The notes under the pieces: model-generated
What the model was told of the DNA's origin: nothing
What the model saw: only the letters and a program-made list of their open reading frames with translations
Databases searched by the model: none
DNA from: a virus
Strand: one strand, 5' to 3'
IMG/VR virus record: IMGVR_UViG_3300032579_000041
Coordinates: 1 to 39,924 of that record
Length of the DNA: 39,924 bases
Position numbers and translations under genes: made by a program
Part shown: in pieces, positions 29,808 through 38,192 of the stretch
Position numbering within the stretch: position 1 is the stretch's first letter
How the letters are laid out: every line of letters begins with the position of its first letter

Positions 29808-30004
29808 CAAGCCCTAATTTTTACCTTCCTTATCCTGTTCCGCAAAGCATTGATGAAATTCAAGCGGATATGAACGCAGTTATCAATCAACCTGGAGTGC
29901 CACAAGAGTTGCAAGACCAATGGAAGAATGTGCAAAATAGTCCAGAGGTGCAAGCTGATGTAGATCAGGCTGAAGCTAATAGCGATTCAATGGCTAATGA
30001 GTAA
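29804..30004 (+). CDS. Small acidic hypothetical protein
   Basis: 66 residues, acidic and proline-containing (SPNFYLPYPVPQSIDEI, then NVQNSPEVQADVDQAE). Located before the terminase genes. No family recognised. Ends in TAA followed by a weak AGTAA/TTACT hairpin (30004-30017). Confidence 0.6.
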   Translation: MTSPNFYLPYPVPQSIDEIQADMNAVINQPGVPQELQDQWKNVQNSPEVQADVDQAEANSDSMANE

Positions 30005-30039
30005 GTAATTGTTTACTAACTTTAATATCCAATAAAATC

Positions 30040-30354
30040 ATGGACATGGAACAAGAATCAATTATTCCTGATGAACCTAAAAAGGTAGGGGCTCCTATTG
30101 GCAATCAAAATGCTAAGAAGAAGCCTTTTACTGAGCAGATGAAAAGGTTTATTCTTGCCAATCCTGAAAAGATGGAAAAGATTATTGAAGGCATTTTTAA
30201 AGAAGCTGAAGATGGAAGTCTTGCTGCATTAAGCATCATTATGGATAGAGTAGAAGGAAAGCCAATACAGGCTACCGACATTACTTCATCTGATGGAACA
30301 GTCATTAGCGCAATAGCTATGAGCTTTGTAGAGCCTGATGGAAACAAAGATTGA
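30040..30354 (+). CDS. Putative small terminase subunit
   Basis: 104 residues. KKVGAPIGNQNAKKKPF is a common N-terminal tag of small terminase-like DNA-binding proteins, and AALSIIMDRVEGKPIQ near the end is also typical. Its 3' end overlaps the large terminase start by 17 bases. No clear ribosome binding site is seen; a second ATG lies at 30046. Assignment rests on these motifs and the neighbour. Confidence 0.7.
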   Translation: MDMEQESIIPDEPKKVGAPIGNQNAKKKPFTEQMKRFILANPEKMEKIIEGIFKEAEDGSLAALSIIMDRVEGKPIQATDITSSDGTVISAIAMSFVEPDGNKD

Positions 30355-31624
30355 CGAAAAAGGGGTTATTTGGCCCCAATTTCCTGCCAAACTAAAATGC
30401 CTATTTGAACCAAAAAACAGCCGTTATCGTGTTCTTTATGGTGGGCGTGGAGCTGGTAAATCTCATTCTGTAGCTAGGGCATTACTCTGCATAGGTGCAA
30501 CAAGAACAGTCAGAATCTTATGCGCTAGGGAGTTTCAGACTTCCATTAAAGACTCAGTTCACAAACTTTTGGTAGATCAAATCTACAATTTAAGGCTTGA
30601 AAGCCTATATGAGATTACTCAGACCTCAATCAGAGGGGTAAATGGCACAGAGTTTATCTTTGCTGGAATCAAGAACAATATCAACGGCTTAAAGTCTATT
30701 GAGGGCATTGATTACTGCTGGGTAGAGGAAGCAAACAACGTAACAGCAGTTTCTTGGGATATTTTGATCCCTACCATTCGTAAAGAAAATAGCGAAATTT
30801 GGATTACTTTTAATCCAGAACTGCCAACAGATGAAACCTATAAGCGGTTTGTCATTAGTCCTCCTGATAATGCTGTAGTGCAAAAAGTTAACTGGAACGA
30901 TAACCCTTGGTTTCCTGAAGTATTGGATATTGAACGAAATACCCTAAGAACTAGGGATTTTGAGGCTTATCAGAACGTATGGGAAGGCTTTACAAGGTCA
31001 ACCATTGATGGAGCTGTATTTGCTAAAGAAATGGCTAGAGCAGAGCAAGACCAACGAATAACCAATGTGCCATACGATGCTACTAAGCCAGTAATGGCGG
31101 TATTCGATATTGGATGGGCTGATGCAACTGCGGTTTGGTTTGTTCAATTTGTAGGTATGGAAACCAGGCTAATCCGTTATTTTGAAACAACTCAGACCAC
31201 AATCAGCGAAATATTGGCTAGGATGCAGACATTCGGATATGTCTATGACACCTTATATTTGCCTCATGATGCTCAAAATAAGACTTTGGCAGCTAACGGT
31301 AGGAGCCTAGAAGATATTGTTCGCAACTCAGGCTATAACGTCAGAATTATTGGCAAGGTTCCTATTGCTGATTCAATTAATGCTGCAAGAACCATATTTG
31401 GATCATGTTATTTTGACAAAAATAATACGGCAGCAGGGCTAGATTGTTTGCGACATTATCGGTACGATGTAGATCCAGACACCAAAGCTTTTAGTCAAAA
31501 GCCACTTCATGACAATTATTCGCATGGAGCAGATGCTTTTAGGTACATTGGGCTTATGATTCAAGAGAAGAAAGTTGTGAAACGTAAGCCGATGAATTAT
31601 GATGTGTCAAGCTGGATGAGCTAA
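30338..31624 (+). CDS. terL: Terminase large subunit
   Basis: 428 residues (Terminase_3 / PBSX type). The ATPase has Walker A GGRGAGKS (residues 35-42) and Walker B-like IDYCWVEEAN. WITFNPELPTDETYKRF follows. The nuclease part has VFDIGWADATAVWF, LYLPHDAQNK and the late HGADAFRYI with catalytic acidic residues. It cuts and pumps DNA into the procapsid. Start lies within the small subunit gene. 12 bases separate its stop from the portal start. Confidence 0.95.
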   Translation: METKIDEKGVIWPQFPAKLKCLFEPKNSRYRVLYGGRGAGKSHSVARALLCIGATRTVRILCAREFQTSIKDSVHKLLVDQIYNLRLESLYEITQTSIRGVNGTEFIFAGIKNNINGLKSIEGIDYCWVEEANNVTAVSWDILIPTIRKENSEIWITFNPELPTDETYKRFVISPPDNAVVQKVNWNDNPWFPEVLDIERNTLRTRDFEAYQNVWEGFTRSTIDGAVFAKEMARAEQDQRITNVPYDATKPVMAVFDIGWADATAVWFVQFVGMETRLIRYFETTQTTISEILARMQTFGYVYDTLYLPHDAQNKTLAANGRSLEDIVRNSGYNVRIIGKVPIADSINAARTIFGSCYFDKNNTAAGLDCLRHYRYDVDPDTKAFSQKPLHDNYSHGADAFRYIGLMIQEKKVVKRKPMNYDVSSWMS

Positions 31625-31636
31625 CAAGGAACTAAT

Positions 31637-33742
31637 ATGGCGGTCTATGACTCAGGCAATGGTGGTATCTATTCCACAGAAGATGGCGATGATTACGAAT
31701 CAGGAGTAATTGAAGAAGCTAAAGAGTTTCTGCGATTTTGTTCCGACAATGATTCAAACAACCGAGTAGAGGCTTTAGACGATCTAAAGTTTGCTGGTGG
31801 TGATCAATGGCCTGTAGAAATCCAAAATAGCCGATTACTAGAATCTAGACCTTATTTGACCATCAACAAGATTGATGCGTATTGCCGACAAATTACTAAT
31901 CAGCAAAGACAGCAACGGCCTCGTATGAAGGCTCATGGCATGAATAATGATTCTGATGAGAAAGTAGCGGAGATCATTACTGGCATTTGCCGACATATTG
32001 AAAACCAATCTGATGCTGATTCTGCTTACGATAATGCTTTTGATTTTGCAGTTCGTATGGGATGGGGCTATTGGCGTATTACTCATGACTATCCAAGACC
32101 TGATAGCTTTGATCAGGAAATCTATATTAAGCGCATTGAAAACCCATTTATGGTGTATTTCGATCCTAATTCCAATGAACCTGATGGCTCAGATGCAGAA
32201 AAATGCTTAATTACTGAAGTGATCAGCAAAGAAGCTTTTCGTAAAATGTATCCAGGCGCAGACGATGGCGGTGGCTTTACTCCTCGTGGCACAGGAGATA
32301 GCCAATCCGAATGGATTACAAGGGAAGATATTCGAGTAGCAGAATACTTCTATACAGAACGTAAGCGCATGAAATTGTTGCTTTTGTCTGATGGAACCAC
32401 TTGCTATGAAGATGAAAAGCCTAAAGAAACAGTCATGCAAGATGCTGGCATTTATGTCGTTTCTAAGCGTGAAACCATTAAAAAGCAGATTAAGTGGTGC
32501 AAATTAACTGGTATGCAGATCCTTGAACAAAGGGATTGGGCTGGTAGTTATATTCCTGTTGTGCCTGTTTATGGTCAACAACTCATTGTGGATAGCAAAA
32601 AGAAGAAGTTTGGCCTTACTCGTATGGCTAAAGATCCACAGCGTATGTATAACTTCTGGTCAACTGCCCTTACTGAATCTGTTGCCCTTGCTCCAAAGGC
32701 AAAATTCCTCCTTGCAGAAGGTCAGGATGAAGGTCATGAAATGGAATGGAATCAGGCAAACATCAAGTCGATGCCTGTATTGCGTTATAAACAAACTGAC
32801 TCTGAAGGCAGAACAGCTCCAGTTCCTACTCGTATTCAACCTGAACCACCTCCAGCAGGAATGGTTACAGCGTTACAAGGTTTAGATGGTGACTTGAAAG
32901 CAGTTGTTGGTATTTATGATCCAACTCAGCTTCCTAATGGCAATCAATCTGGAAAAGCCATAAATGGTATGCAACAGCAAACCGATATGACTAACTTCCA
33001 TTATTACGACAATTTGACTCGTTCTATTCGTCAAACTGGGCGAATCATTGTTGACCTTATTCCTCATATTTATGACAAAGAACGAGTATTGCGAATCATT
33101 GGTGCAGATGGAAAAGGAGAGTTAGTAACTCTTAACCAGCCAGGCGTTGATGATCAAGGCGTTGAAACAGTATTAAATGATGTAACTGTAGGTCAATATG
33201 ACGTGGTAATGGAAACAGGCCCAGGCTATGCTTCTAAACGTGCTGAAGCCTTTGATTCAATGGTTCAGATGCTCTCAGTTGATCCTAATTTGATGCAAAC
33301 TGCTGGTGACTTAATCTTTAGAAACTCAGATTTCCCAGGTGCAGACATTATTGCTGACCGATTGGCTGCTGCTAATCCAATGGCTCAAATTGATGAGAAA
33401 TCACCAGTTCCTCCACAAGCTCAAATGCAGTTGGCTCAATCTCAACAAACTATCCAGCAGTTGCAACAGCAGATTCAGGCTATGCAAATGGATATTCAGT
33501 ATGGTGCTAGTGTTGCAGAGCAAAAAGACAAAGCTATGCTTCAGAAAGCTCAGATTGATGCCGAAGTTCGTAGAGAAGATTCAAAAATGCGTACCTCTAC
33601 TCAGGCTCATGACACAGTTATTAAAACTGAAACTCAAAAAGAAATTGAGCAAATGAAGGCTCAATTAGCTCTTTTGTTGGCTAGAATGGATATGCGTAAT
33701 GAAAGAGCAGCTTTAGACGAAGCAATCGAAAGAGGAATTTAA
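31637..33742 (+). CDS. Portal protein, P22 type
   Basis: 701 residues (P22 portal is about 725). GGDQWPVEIQNSRLLESRPY, then LTINKIDAYCRQITNQQRQQ, and FDFAVRMGWGYWRITHDYP belong to the P22-like portal family. The C-terminal part is a Gln-rich barrel helix (AQSQQTIQQLQQQIQAMQMD). Twelve copies form the DNA gateway of the head. Ribosome binding site aaggaac. The gene following begins one base after its stop. Confidence 0.93.
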   Translation: MAVYDSGNGGIYSTEDGDDYESGVIEEAKEFLRFCSDNDSNNRVEALDDLKFAGGDQWPVEIQNSRLLESRPYLTINKIDAYCRQITNQQRQQRPRMKAHGMNNDSDEKVAEIITGICRHIENQSDADSAYDNAFDFAVRMGWGYWRITHDYPRPDSFDQEIYIKRIENPFMVYFDPNSNEPDGSDAEKCLITEVISKEAFRKMYPGADDGGGFTPRGTGDSQSEWITREDIRVAEYFYTERKRMKLLLLSDGTTCYEDEKPKETVMQDAGIYVVSKRETIKKQIKWCKLTGMQILEQRDWAGSYIPVVPVYGQQLIVDSKKKKFGLTRMAKDPQRMYNFWSTALTESVALAPKAKFLLAEGQDEGHEMEWNQANIKSMPVLRYKQTDSEGRTAPVPTRIQPEPPPAGMVTALQGLDGDLKAVVGIYDPTQLPNGNQSGKAINGMQQQTDMTNFHYYDNLTRSIRQTGRIIVDLIPHIYDKERVLRIIGADGKGELVTLNQPGVDDQGVETVLNDVTVGQYDVVMETGPGYASKRAEAFDSMVQMLSVDPNLMQTAGDLIFRNSDFPGADIIADRLAAANPMAQIDEKSPVPPQAQMQLAQSQQTIQQLQQQIQAMQMDIQYGASVAEQKDKAMLQKAQIDAEVRREDSKMRTSTQAHDTVIKTETQKEIEQMKAQLALLLARMDMRNERAALDEAIERGI

Positions 33743-33743
33743 A

Positions 33744-33959
33744 ATGGAAAGAGATATTGTTACATCAGAAAATCGTGCTGAATATATGGCAAAGAAGCTT
33801 AATCCAATGGAAGAAGCTGATGAAATGCCTACTAAAAAGCCTAAAAATGAACAAGATGAAAGAGCAAAAAAACATCCAAAATATGCATTGCTCAAAGCTA
33901 AGATAGGCAAACGTGGTGCTATAGATGCAATTTTAAAAGAATTAAACGAAAAGCAATAA
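33744..33959 (+). CDS. Small basic protein, unknown function
   Basis: 71 residues, Lys and Glu-rich (MEEADEMPTKKPKNEQDERA, then KHPKYALLKAKIGKRGAID). Located between portal and scaffold. It begins one base after the portal stop; the ribosome binding site (agagga) lies in the end of the portal gene. It may be a minor head-assembly factor, by position only. Confidence 0.6.
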   Translation: MERDIVTSENRAEYMAKKLNPMEEADEMPTKKPKNEQDERAKKHPKYALLKAKIGKRGAIDAILKELNEKQ

Positions 33960-33984
33960 TTAAGCCAACCTAATCGGAGGATAT

Positions 33985-34161
33985 ATGGCAACAGTAACAG
34001 GCGCAAATGTAATTGAATGGAAAATGAAGGAAATGGCTCGTAAAGCTGGCGTTAAATATGAGCCAGAAGGTAAAGCCAATCCGTTTTCTGGCATGGACAA
34101 AGCCCAACTTAAAGAACAAAAATCTTTGATCAAGCAAGCCAAAAAAGAATCAAAGAAATAG
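33985..34161 (+). CDS. 58-residue basic hypothetical protein
   Basis: Reads MATVTGANVIEWKMKEMARK and continues with basic and Pro-Phe-containing sequence (PEGKANPFSG), ending in KKESKK. A strong ribosome binding site GGAGG lies 4 bases before the ATG. Its position between portal and scaffold is conserved in the way of small head-gene inserts. Role unknown. Confidence 0.75.
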   Translation: MATVTGANVIEWKMKEMARKAGVKYEPEGKANPFSGMDKAQLKEQKSLIKQAKKESKK

Positions 34162-34218
34162 ACAAGAATTATTTTTAGTAGTATTTTCGTATCAAATAAC
34201 AGAGGAGCTTGAGAAATC

Positions 34219-35130
34219 ATGGCCGAAGTAAGAGAAGCAAGTAGTGTAGTAACAAGTGATAACGCAACAACCTTTTATGCAGAAAGATTAGGTTTAGCTG
34301 ACGAACAAGCCACTACTGAGGCTGAATCTGTAAAGGAAGATTCAGAGCCAGAAGTTGATGTTGAACAGAGTGAACCAGAAGCAAAGGAAGAAGCTAAGAA
34401 GCAAGAACCTGAGAAGCAAAAAGATAAGCTTAATAAGCGATTCGATAAGGTAACTCAAAGAGCCAAACAAGCGGAAGCTGAAGCTCTTGAACTTAGAGAA
34501 AAGCTAAAGAGTTATGAAGCAGGGAATGTCCAACAGCCACAACAGGAAACTGTAAAAGCCGAGGGTAAACCCCAAGCAAGTCAGTTCAATGATGCCTTTG
34601 AATATGCAGAGGCATTAGCGGAATGGAGTGCTGAAAATGCTTTGAAGCAAAGGGATGCAGAGGAAGCTGGTCGCAAAGCTAAAGAAACTCAAGAAAAGAT
34701 CTTAAAGTCTTGGAATGAGAAGATAGCCAAAGCAAAAGCGGATCTGCCTGATTTTGATCGCATGGTGCAGTCTAGTACGATAGTCGTTGGTGACGAAATA
34801 CGAGATTCCATCTTAGAGAGTGATGTAGGGCCACAACTCCTATATTTCTTGGCATCAGATGATGACTTTGCTAAACGATTGACAGAAATGCCAGTTGTTA
34901 AAGCTCTTAGAGAAATAGGCAAGTTAGAAGCTAAATTTGAAGCAAAAGAAGCTAAATCTTCTAAAGCCGAAAAAGTCAGGGAAACTGTTTCAAGTAGTAA
35001 AGCACCTGAACCGATCAAGCCGTTAAGCGGTGGCAAAGTTGGCAAAGATGTGATGATAGACACCAATGGTGAATTTCATGGCACTTATGCTCAATGGAAA
35101 GCTGCAAGACAGGCTGGAAAAGTCAGATAA
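34219..35130 (+). CDS. Scaffolding protein
   Basis: 303 residues, the length of P22 gp8. It is highly charged and helical, with an acidic N-terminal part (TEAESVKEDSEPEVDVEQSE), a coiled-coil middle (VTQRAKQAEAEALELREKLK), and a basic C-terminal end (HGTYAQWKAARQAGKVR) that in P22 binds the coat. It is upstream of the coat gene with ribosome binding site gaggag. The last 92 bases recur at the window start. Confidence 0.82.
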   Translation: MAEVREASSVVTSDNATTFYAERLGLADEQATTEAESVKEDSEPEVDVEQSEPEAKEEAKKQEPEKQKDKLNKRFDKVTQRAKQAEAEALELREKLKSYEAGNVQQPQQETVKAEGKPQASQFNDAFEYAEALAEWSAENALKQRDAEEAGRKAKETQEKILKSWNEKIAKAKADLPDFDRMVQSSTIVVGDEIRDSILESDVGPQLLYFLASDDDFAKRLTEMPVVKALREIGKLEAKFEAKEAKSSKAEKVRETVSSSKAPEPIKPLSGGKVGKDVMIDTNGEFHGTYAQWKAARQAGKVR

Positions 35131-35165
35131 ACCTAATTTTTTTGGAGAATTAAAATGGCAAATAC
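35039..35165. repeat. 127-bp exact direct repeat, right copy
   Basis: Second copy of the repeat at 1-127 (offset 35,038). After it the sequence is a diverged version of the one following the left copy. Confidence 0.95.
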
Positions 35166-36429
35166 CTTGCTAACTATCAGCAAGATCACTAACGAAGCGT
35201 TAATGGTCTTGGAAAACGAATTAACATTTACATCAGAAGTAGATCGTAACTATGATGACCAATTTGCCGTTGTTGGCGCAAAAATTGGAGCCACAGTAAA
35301 TGTCAGGAGACCTGGACGCTTCGTAGGGACGCTAGGGCCGGCCTTGAACGTAGAAGATCTGAACGAAACTTCAGTTCCTGTTACTTTAAGCACTCAGTTC
35401 CACGTTGATACACAGTTCACAACTCAAGACTTAGCTTTGTCTTTGGATATGTTCTCTGATCGTATTCTGAAGCCAGCAGTTGCAGCTATCGCCAACAAAA
35501 TTGACTTTGACGGCACAACTACAGCAGCTTTGAACACAGCTAACATCGTTGGTACTGCTGGTACTCCTCCAACTGGTCTTTATACATACTTGTCAGCTCA
35601 AGCGTATCTTGACTCTGAAGGTGCTCCTCGTGATGGTCGTAGATCATGTATCGTTGAACCATTTACATCTGCAACTATCGTAGACAGCTTAAAAGGTCTT
35701 TTCGTTCCTAACGACAAGATTGGTATGCAATACGAAAAAGGCTTGATGGGTCGTGATTCAGGCGGTATGAACTGGAAGCTTGACCAAAACATCGTGTCAC
35801 AAACTTTTGGTAACTTCTCAAGCTCTACTGTAACTGCTTCTGTAGCTACAACTACTGCTACTGGTTTCTTGACTTCTGGTTGGGCTTCACAATCCACAAT
35901 CACTTTGACTGCTGCTAATACAGGCACAATCAACTTGAACGCTGGTGATACATTCCAAATCGCTGGTGTGTATGCAGTTAACCCACAAAATCGTCAAGCT
36001 TATGGCACAAACAAATTGCGTTCATTCGTAGTTAAGTCTGCTGTTTCAGTTGCTTCAGGTTCTTCTGTTTCTGTAACAGTATCCCCAGCAGTTATCTCTG
36101 GTGGTCAGTTCCAGAACGTAAGTATTCCTAGCCCATCAGCAACTGCTGCTGTGACATTCTTTGCTTCACAATACAATGCAAGTGGCTCTGGCATCGTCAG
36201 CCCACAAAACATCGTAATGCATCGCAATGCGTTCACAATGGCTATGGCTGACCTTGAGTTGCCTGAAGGTGTTCATTTCGCTGGTCGTGCTTCCGACAAG
36301 GAAATCGGTCTGTCCATGAGAGTCGTGAGGCAGTACACCATAAATAACGATTCCATTCCAACTCGTGTGGACGTTCTTTATGGCTGGGCTCCACTCTACC
36401 CAGAGTTGGCTTGCCGAGTAGCAGCGTAA
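35155..36429 (+). CDS. Major coat protein (haplotype B), intron-free
   Basis: 424 residues, P22 gp5-type coat. Collinear with the spliced haplotype A protein; offset 34,787 downstream of the intron site equals 35,038 minus the 251-nt intron. Changes are mostly synonymous, with a few substitutions (for example NDKIGMQYEKG against TEQISSQYTKG). Codons at the intron site are CAC GTT GAT instead of CAT GTG GAT, which breaks the intron's P1 pairing. Ribosome binding site ggaga. It is followed by a strong terminator not present in haplotype A. Confidence 0.95.
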   Translation: MANTLLTISKITNEALMVLENELTFTSEVDRNYDDQFAVVGAKIGATVNVRRPGRFVGTLGPALNVEDLNETSVPVTLSTQFHVDTQFTTQDLALSLDMFSDRILKPAVAAIANKIDFDGTTTAALNTANIVGTAGTPPTGLYTYLSAQAYLDSEGAPRDGRRSCIVEPFTSATIVDSLKGLFVPNDKIGMQYEKGLMGRDSGGMNWKLDQNIVSQTFGNFSSSTVTASVATTTATGFLTSGWASQSTITLTAANTGTINLNAGDTFQIAGVYAVNPQNRQAYGTNKLRSFVVKSAVSVASGSSVSVTVSPAVISGGQFQNVSIPSPSATAAVTFFASQYNASGSGIVSPQNIVMHRNAFTMAMADLELPEGVHFAGRASDKEIGLSMRVVRQYTINNDSIPTRVDVLYGWAPLYPELACRVAA

Positions 36430-36434
36430 TAAAC

Positions 36435-36459
36435 GGAGGGGCGAAAGCCCTTCCCTTTT
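36435..36459 (+). terminator. Intrinsic terminator after coat gene B
   Basis: GGAGGGGC (36435-36442) pairs with GCCCTTCC (36447-36454) through one G:U, with a GAAA tetraloop, followed by CTTTT. The space between coat A and the next gene (1643-1668) has no such hairpin. Confidence 0.85.
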
Positions 36460-36481
36460 AACTAAATAAAGGAATAAAATC

Positions 36482-36925
36482 ATGGCAAATCCAGGCCCAG
36501 CAGTCCAAAATTCGACTCACCCATCGAACCTTAATAGCCAACAGGCTTTGCGTGTTCTAGGTGTGTTGAAAGGTGTTTCAACAGCAGCAGCAGCAGATTT
36601 TGCTGTTCAAATTAACAACAGCGCACTTTATGTTCCTGTTTCAGTAGTGGTAGCTAACGCAAACAACGCTGGAGCAACACAATCTGTAGCTTCTGTTAAC
36701 TTAGGTGTTTACACAGCAGTAAATAAAGGTGGTACTACAAGCATTTTGACAGCAGCAGCATTAACTGGTCAAACTACACCATCTTATGTAACTATTTCTG
36801 CTGCATCTAACCCTAATACAGCTCAGTCAGCTCAAACTGTATATGTAAATATCTCTACAGCTTTCGCTACTGCGACTGTTGACGTGTATATTTACGGATA
36901 TGATTTAAGCCCAGGCTTCTATTAA
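36482..36925 (+). CDS. Putative head accessory/decoration protein (haplotype B)
   Basis: 147 residues, counterpart of 1669-2109. Shared: NPGPAV near the start, LGVLKGV, NNAGA, and the terminus TVDVYIYGYDLS. The middle (VASVNLGVYTAVNKGGTTS and on) is very different. Ribosome binding site aaagga follows the coat terminator, so this gene must be read by leakage or from another promoter. Confidence 0.6.
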   Translation: MANPGPAVQNSTHPSNLNSQQALRVLGVLKGVSTAAAADFAVQINNSALYVPVSVVVANANNAGATQSVASVNLGVYTAVNKGGTTSILTAAALTGQTTPSYVTISAASNPNTAQSAQTVYVNISTAFATATVDVYIYGYDLSPGFY

Positions 36926-36947
36926 GAATCCATGAAGTAAAAGAAAG

Positions 36948-36979
36948 AAAGCCATGCCCAAAAAGTATGGCTTTTTTTC
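36948..36979 (+). terminator. Intrinsic terminator (haplotype B copy)
   Basis: AAAGCCAT (36948-36955) pairs with ATGGCTTT (36967-36974), followed by Ts to 36978. Core stem and loop are the same as at 2136-2166, with changed flanks. Confidence 0.85.
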
Positions 36980-36989
36980 TTATTTAACC

Positions 36990-36995
36990 TATAAT
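36990..36995 (+). promoter_or_regulatory. Candidate promoter -10 box (haplotype B copy)
   Basis: TATAAT, same place relative to the terminator as at 2178-2183. Flanks TTATTTAAC and TTGAA are also kept between haplotypes while other intergenic bases changed. Confidence 0.45.
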
Positions 36996-37022
36996 TGAAT
37001 TACCTTTTTTAGAGGAAAAACT

Positions 37023-37346
37023 ATGTCTAAGACTACTGTCTGTCGTGGCAATATTATTGCCCAATCTATTGTTCAAGTAACCCTTCCATCAACAACTATT
37101 TCAGGCACAACTTCTGATGTTACTTTGACTGTTCCTGGTGTTCAGCCTAATGACTTTATTCAAGCTCAATTTGATGCTGGATTGGTAACAGGTATTTCTA
37201 TTGGAAATGCTTATACAAATACTGCAAATCAAGTTACTGTTCGCTTAGTAAACTCTACTGGTTCTTCAGCTACTCAAACTGCTGGTACTTTGTTGATTAA
37301 AGTTTCAACTTGCGAAGATAGTCCAATTCCAGCTAATGTAGTTTAA
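37023..37346 (+). CDS. Small structural protein, unknown (haplotype B)
   Basis: 107 residues, counterpart of 2211-2537 by order and length. Similarity is limited to short stretches (TTVCRGN and VPGVQPND). Beta-type composition, no motif. Ribosome binding site agagga. Divergence against conserved flanks suggests allelic replacement or strong diversifying selection. Confidence 0.6.
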   Translation: MSKTTVCRGNIIAQSIVQVTLPSTTISGTTSDVTLTVPGVQPNDFIQAQFDAGLVTGISIGNAYTNTANQVTVRLVNSTGSSATQTAGTLLIKVSTCEDSPIPANVV

Positions 37347-37357
37347 GGAGTTAAATA

Positions 37358-37696
37358 ATGGCTTACAATTCAGCTTTTGCCCCTTTTGGGCCAACATACT
37401 TGGTTGGTAGCTTGGCTGCTGTTCAAGTAAAGTCTAGCAACAATGTGTACCCTTCAGGTTATCGAATTGTAAACATTACTTCTAGTGCTATTCGAGTATC
37501 TTGGCAACCACAAGAGCCTAACGATGGGACTTCAACTCCTGTCGTTACAGCTCCTGCTTTGACTGTACCTTCTTATAATACTTTTTACATTCCTGCTAAT
37601 GGTGTTCAAGTATTTAGTGGTATTCCACCTAATGCTTGGTTCTTATCTAGTGCAGCTTCTAGTGCAGAAATTACACCTGGTGAAGGGATTGCATAA
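37358..37696 (+). CDS. Small conserved structural protein (haplotype B)
   Basis: 112 residues, closely similar to 2549-2884 (111), with a one-residue insertion near position 18 (SLAAVQ against TSAVQ). Ends SAEITPGEGIA. TAATG junction to the next gene is kept. The conservation beside variable neighbours suggests a structural core role. Confidence 0.65.
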   Translation: MAYNSAFAPFGPTYLVGSLAAVQVKSSNNVYPSGYRIVNITSSAIRVSWQPQEPNDGTSTPVVTAPALTVPSYNTFYIPANGVQVFSGIPPNAWFLSSAASSAEITPGEGIA

Positions 37697-38184
37697 TGAG
37701 TTCAAATCAAGTAGCTTCAACAGTAACAGTTCAAACAGTTCCAGTTCAAGCGCAGTTTAATAATGCTGGTGTATGTTTGGGTTTAGTAGGCCCTGGTGGG
37801 GCATTTTTTAGCCCACCTTTAACAGGCGATACTATCAACCCTGCTGTATTTCAAATGGGCGGTAACTTAATTGCCACTTCTTCTACTTTGCCTACTTTAG
37901 GTTCAGGATGGGGTACTGGTGCAACCATTACTGCTGTTTCTACATTTGTATTTAAAGTTGTAGTGGGAACTGGTGGTTCTTCTGCTGGTTCAATTACCTT
38001 GCCAACTGCGGTAAATGGCTGGTTAGCTTTTGCAGCAGATGTAACAAGTGGTAGCACTTTGTTTTTGCAATTAACTGCAAGTTCAGCAACATCAGTAACA
38101 TTTACTAGCTATTCTGTAACAACTGGAGCTGCTGCTCCAATGTCTGCTGGTGATATTGTTTTAGTTAATGCAATAGCTTATTAA
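37696..38184 (+). CDS. Structural protein, unknown (haplotype B)
   Basis: 162 residues, same length as the haplotype A gene 2884-3372. The N-terminus (VPVQAQFNNAGVCLGLVG) and the GPGGAFFSPPL segment are kept, while later parts vary (TSSTLPTLGSGWGTGATITA). The NxxPVQAxF-like beginning is shared with the fibre gene that follows. Confidence 0.6.
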   Translation: MSSNQVASTVTVQTVPVQAQFNNAGVCLGLVGPGGAFFSPPLTGDTINPAVFQMGGNLIATSSTLPTLGSGWGTGATITAVSTFVFKVVVGTGGSSAGSITLPTAVNGWLAFAADVTSGSTLFLQLTASSATSVTFTSYSVTTGAAAPMSAGDIVLVNAIAY

Positions 38185-38192
38185 GGAGCATT

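Noticed and set aside
30004-30017. Terminator before the small terminase gene (AGTAA/TTACT)
   Set aside because: A 5-bp AT stem with no T tract is too weak to support.
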